NCBI GenBank assembly: GCA_937858165.1
Contig: CALLZA010000259.1
Location: forward strand, 1 to 6,614
Direction: 5' to 3'
Origin: an uncultured Ardenticatenia bacterium
GTDB lineage: Bacteria > Chloroflexota > Anaerolineae > Promineifilales > Promineifilaceae
Length of the DNA stretch: 6,614 nucleotides
Made by a program: the position numbers and the translations under genes. Shown here piece by piece: positions 5,735-6,614 of the stretch (within the stretch, counting starts at the first letter, position 1; every line of letters begins with the position of its first letter). Under the pieces are notes generated by a model. That model had not been told where the DNA came from and made no database searches. It saw only the letters and a program-made list of their open reading frames with translations.

Positions 5735-6448
5735 ATGACGGGCGCGCCCGACCCTGCCCAGGAATCGAACTATCTATACTATCTGTCGTGCGTGCCGCTG
5801 TTCAAGACGGTCAGTCCGGCCAATCTGGTGTCGCTGGCCCGCGTCAGCCGCTGGCGAAAGGTGCAGCGCGGCGAATTCCTGTTTTTGCAGGGCGATCCAG
5901 CCCACTCGGCCTTCGTCATCTGCACCGGCTGGATTGTCATCGCCCTAAACAGCACGGACGGCCGCGAGCTAGTCATCACCGAAATGCGCGACGGCGACTT
6001 GTTCGGCGAGAACGCTCTCATCAGCCAGACCGCCCGCTCCACTAGCGCCATCGCCCGCACCGTAACGGATGTGCTCGAGATTCCGCGCCCCGCCTTCCTG
6101 GCCCTGCTCGATAACGAGCCGCACCTGGTGCGCCGGATGCTGGAAATCTCAGTTGCCCGGCTGGTAGCTTCCAACCATCGCCAGAGCGCGTTGGCCTTCC
6201 TGAACGCTCCGGCCCGCCTGGCTCGCGTCCTGCGCGAGATGGGTGAGACCGACCAACAAATAGCACACCAGGGGTACGTCACGCTGTCGCAGGAAGAGTT
6301 GGCCCAACGCACCGGCCTGACGCGTCAAACCGTGGCCCGCTTTCTGGGTGAGTGGCGGCGCAACGGTTGGCTGCAAACCGGCCGCGGGCACATTACACTT
6401 CTCAACCGGGCCGAGTTGCTGAATATCGAGGAGCAGGGCGACTTCTAA
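5735..6448 (+). CDS. Crp/Fnr-family transcriptional regulator
   Basis: This 237-residue protein is a two-domain regulator. Residues ~21-130 form the cyclic-nucleotide-binding-type beta-barrel. The phosphate-cassette-like segment is FGENALISQTARSTSA at 90-105, whose Glu92, Arg101 and Ser102 resemble the cAMP phosphate contacts in Crp. A dimerisation helix spans ~128-160. The winged helix-turn-helix at ~183-225 reads LSQEELAQRTGLTRQTVARFL with recognition helix from ~196. Only two cysteines occur (19 and 63), too few for an Fnr-type iron-sulphur sensor, so a cyclic nucleotide or another small ligand is more likely; this is an inference. GGAGG at 5721-5725 lies 9 bases before the ATG. It follows pepF by 35 bases with no terminator, suggesting one transcript. 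The gene is complete, with TAA at 6446-6448; only 18 genomic bases remain before adapter sequence begins. Its target genes cannot be read from the window. Confidence 0.92.
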   Translation: MTGAPDPAQESNYLYYLSCVPLFKTVSPANLVSLARVSRWRKVQRGEFLFLQGDPAHSAFVICTGWIVIALNSTDGRELVITEMRDGDLFGENALISQTARSTSAIARTVTDVLEIPRPAFLALLDNEPHLVRRMLEISVARLVASNHRQSALAFLNAPARLARVLREMGETDQQIAHQGYVTLSQEELAQRTGLTRQTVARFLGEWRRNGWLQTGRGHITLLNRAELLNIEEQGDF

Positions 6449-6466
6449 ATCACAACGGTCTATGCG

Positions 6467-6532
6467 CTGTCTCTTATACACATCTCCGAGCCCACGAGAC
6501 CGTACTAGATCTCGTATGCCGTCTTCTGCTTG
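6467..6532. other. Illumina Nextera adapter with index (sequencing artefact)
   Basis: The Tn5 mosaic end CTGTCTCTTATACACATCT occupies 6467-6485. The Nextera read-through arm (CCGAGCCCACGAGAC) follows at 6486-6500, then an eight-base i7 index CGTACTAG at 6501-6508, then the P7 flow-cell sequence at 6509-6532. These are in the exact order of a read that ran off a short library insert. It is not a transposon and not genomic. In reverse translation it yields the well-known adapter peptide (FFFQAEDGIRD ... VYKRQ), so any minus-strand ORF across it is spurious. Confidence 0.99.
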
Positions 6533-6614
6533 AAAAAAAAAAACAAGTACACTCCATACAAGAGTACTATCCGGCTGACATGAATGAGGAAGATCACGAT
6601 GAAGCACATGAAAA
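6533..6614. other. Poly-A run and post-adapter noise
   Basis: Eleven A (6533-6543) follow the P7 end directly, as happens when a four-colour Illumina read continues past the template. The remaining 71 bases are noticeably AT-richer than the rest of the window and show no gene. They are best treated as machine noise or foreign sequence, not as this genome. Confidence 0.9.

Noticed and set aside
6467..6485. Tn5 mosaic end as evidence of a transposon
   Set aside because: It is followed directly by the Nextera arm, index and P7 sequence, so it comes from library preparation.
6149..6607. 152-residue minus-strand open frame crossing the Crp gene and the contig end
   Set aside because: Its middle is the translated Nextera adapter peptide (FFFQAEDGIRD, VYKRQ) and the rest is the antisense of a confident Crp-family gene.
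1..6614. CRISPR array, prophage, insertion sequence, toxin-antitoxin or other novel defence system
   Set aside because: No spaced direct repeats, transposase, integrase, phage or paired small genes are visible; all real genes fall in known families.

Overview
This window is GC-rich bacterial DNA assembled from short reads. Its gene content is five protein genes, one initiator tRNA and one thiamine-pyrophosphate (TPP) riboswitch. The codons are strongly GC-biased at the third position. The thiamine-binding protein is a lipoprotein, and the window carries NHEJ-type LigD polymerase, PepF-type M3 peptidase and a cysteine-less family 4-like uracil-DNA glycosylase. That mix fits an environmental bacterium of the Chloroflexota type. 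This placement is an inference from protein flavour only and is weakly supported.

Layout. Positions 1-1495 (+) hold the 3' part of a LigD-type NHEJ polymerase/primase gene. One base later comes a helix-hairpin-helix protein that resembles the DNA-binding front end of PolX polymerases but has no polymerase palm. Converging on it from the other strand, with a 25-base overlap, is a uracil-DNA glycosylase (1471-2106). Upstream of that on the minus strand is a thiamine-binding lipoprotein gene (2210-3259), thiB. It has a complete regulatory leader: a near-consensus sigma-70 promoter, a TPP riboswitch with its optional P3a stem, an intrinsic terminator and a strong Shine-Dalgarno sequence. Divergent from it, with its own consensus promoter and terminator, is an initiator tRNA-Met gene (3693-3764). 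Next come an M3-family oligoendopeptidase F gene (3933-5699) and, 35 bases after it, a Crp/Fnr-family regulator (5735-6448).

How the parts work together. The LigD polymerase, the HhH protein and the glycosylase form a small DNA-repair neighbourhood (end joining and base excision). The glycosylase may be read from the riboswitch-controlled thiB transcript because no clear terminator separates the two. TPP binding should switch thiB off by transcription termination. PepF and the Crp-like protein probably share a transcript, but their functional link is unknown.

Assembly quality is the most important caution. The last 148 bases (6467-6614) are not genomic. They are an Illumina Nextera adapter with its eight-base index, a poly-A run and post-adapter noise. 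The first ~120 bases look like error-rich read ends: a C12 run and C-biased changes that erase the metal-binding Asp pair of the polymerase. I found no previously undescribed system. The noteworthy points are the adapter artefact, the glycosylase with no Fe-S cysteines, the thiB gene without adjacent permease or ATPase genes, the atypical end pair of the initiator tRNA, and a 14-bp palindrome in front of pepF.
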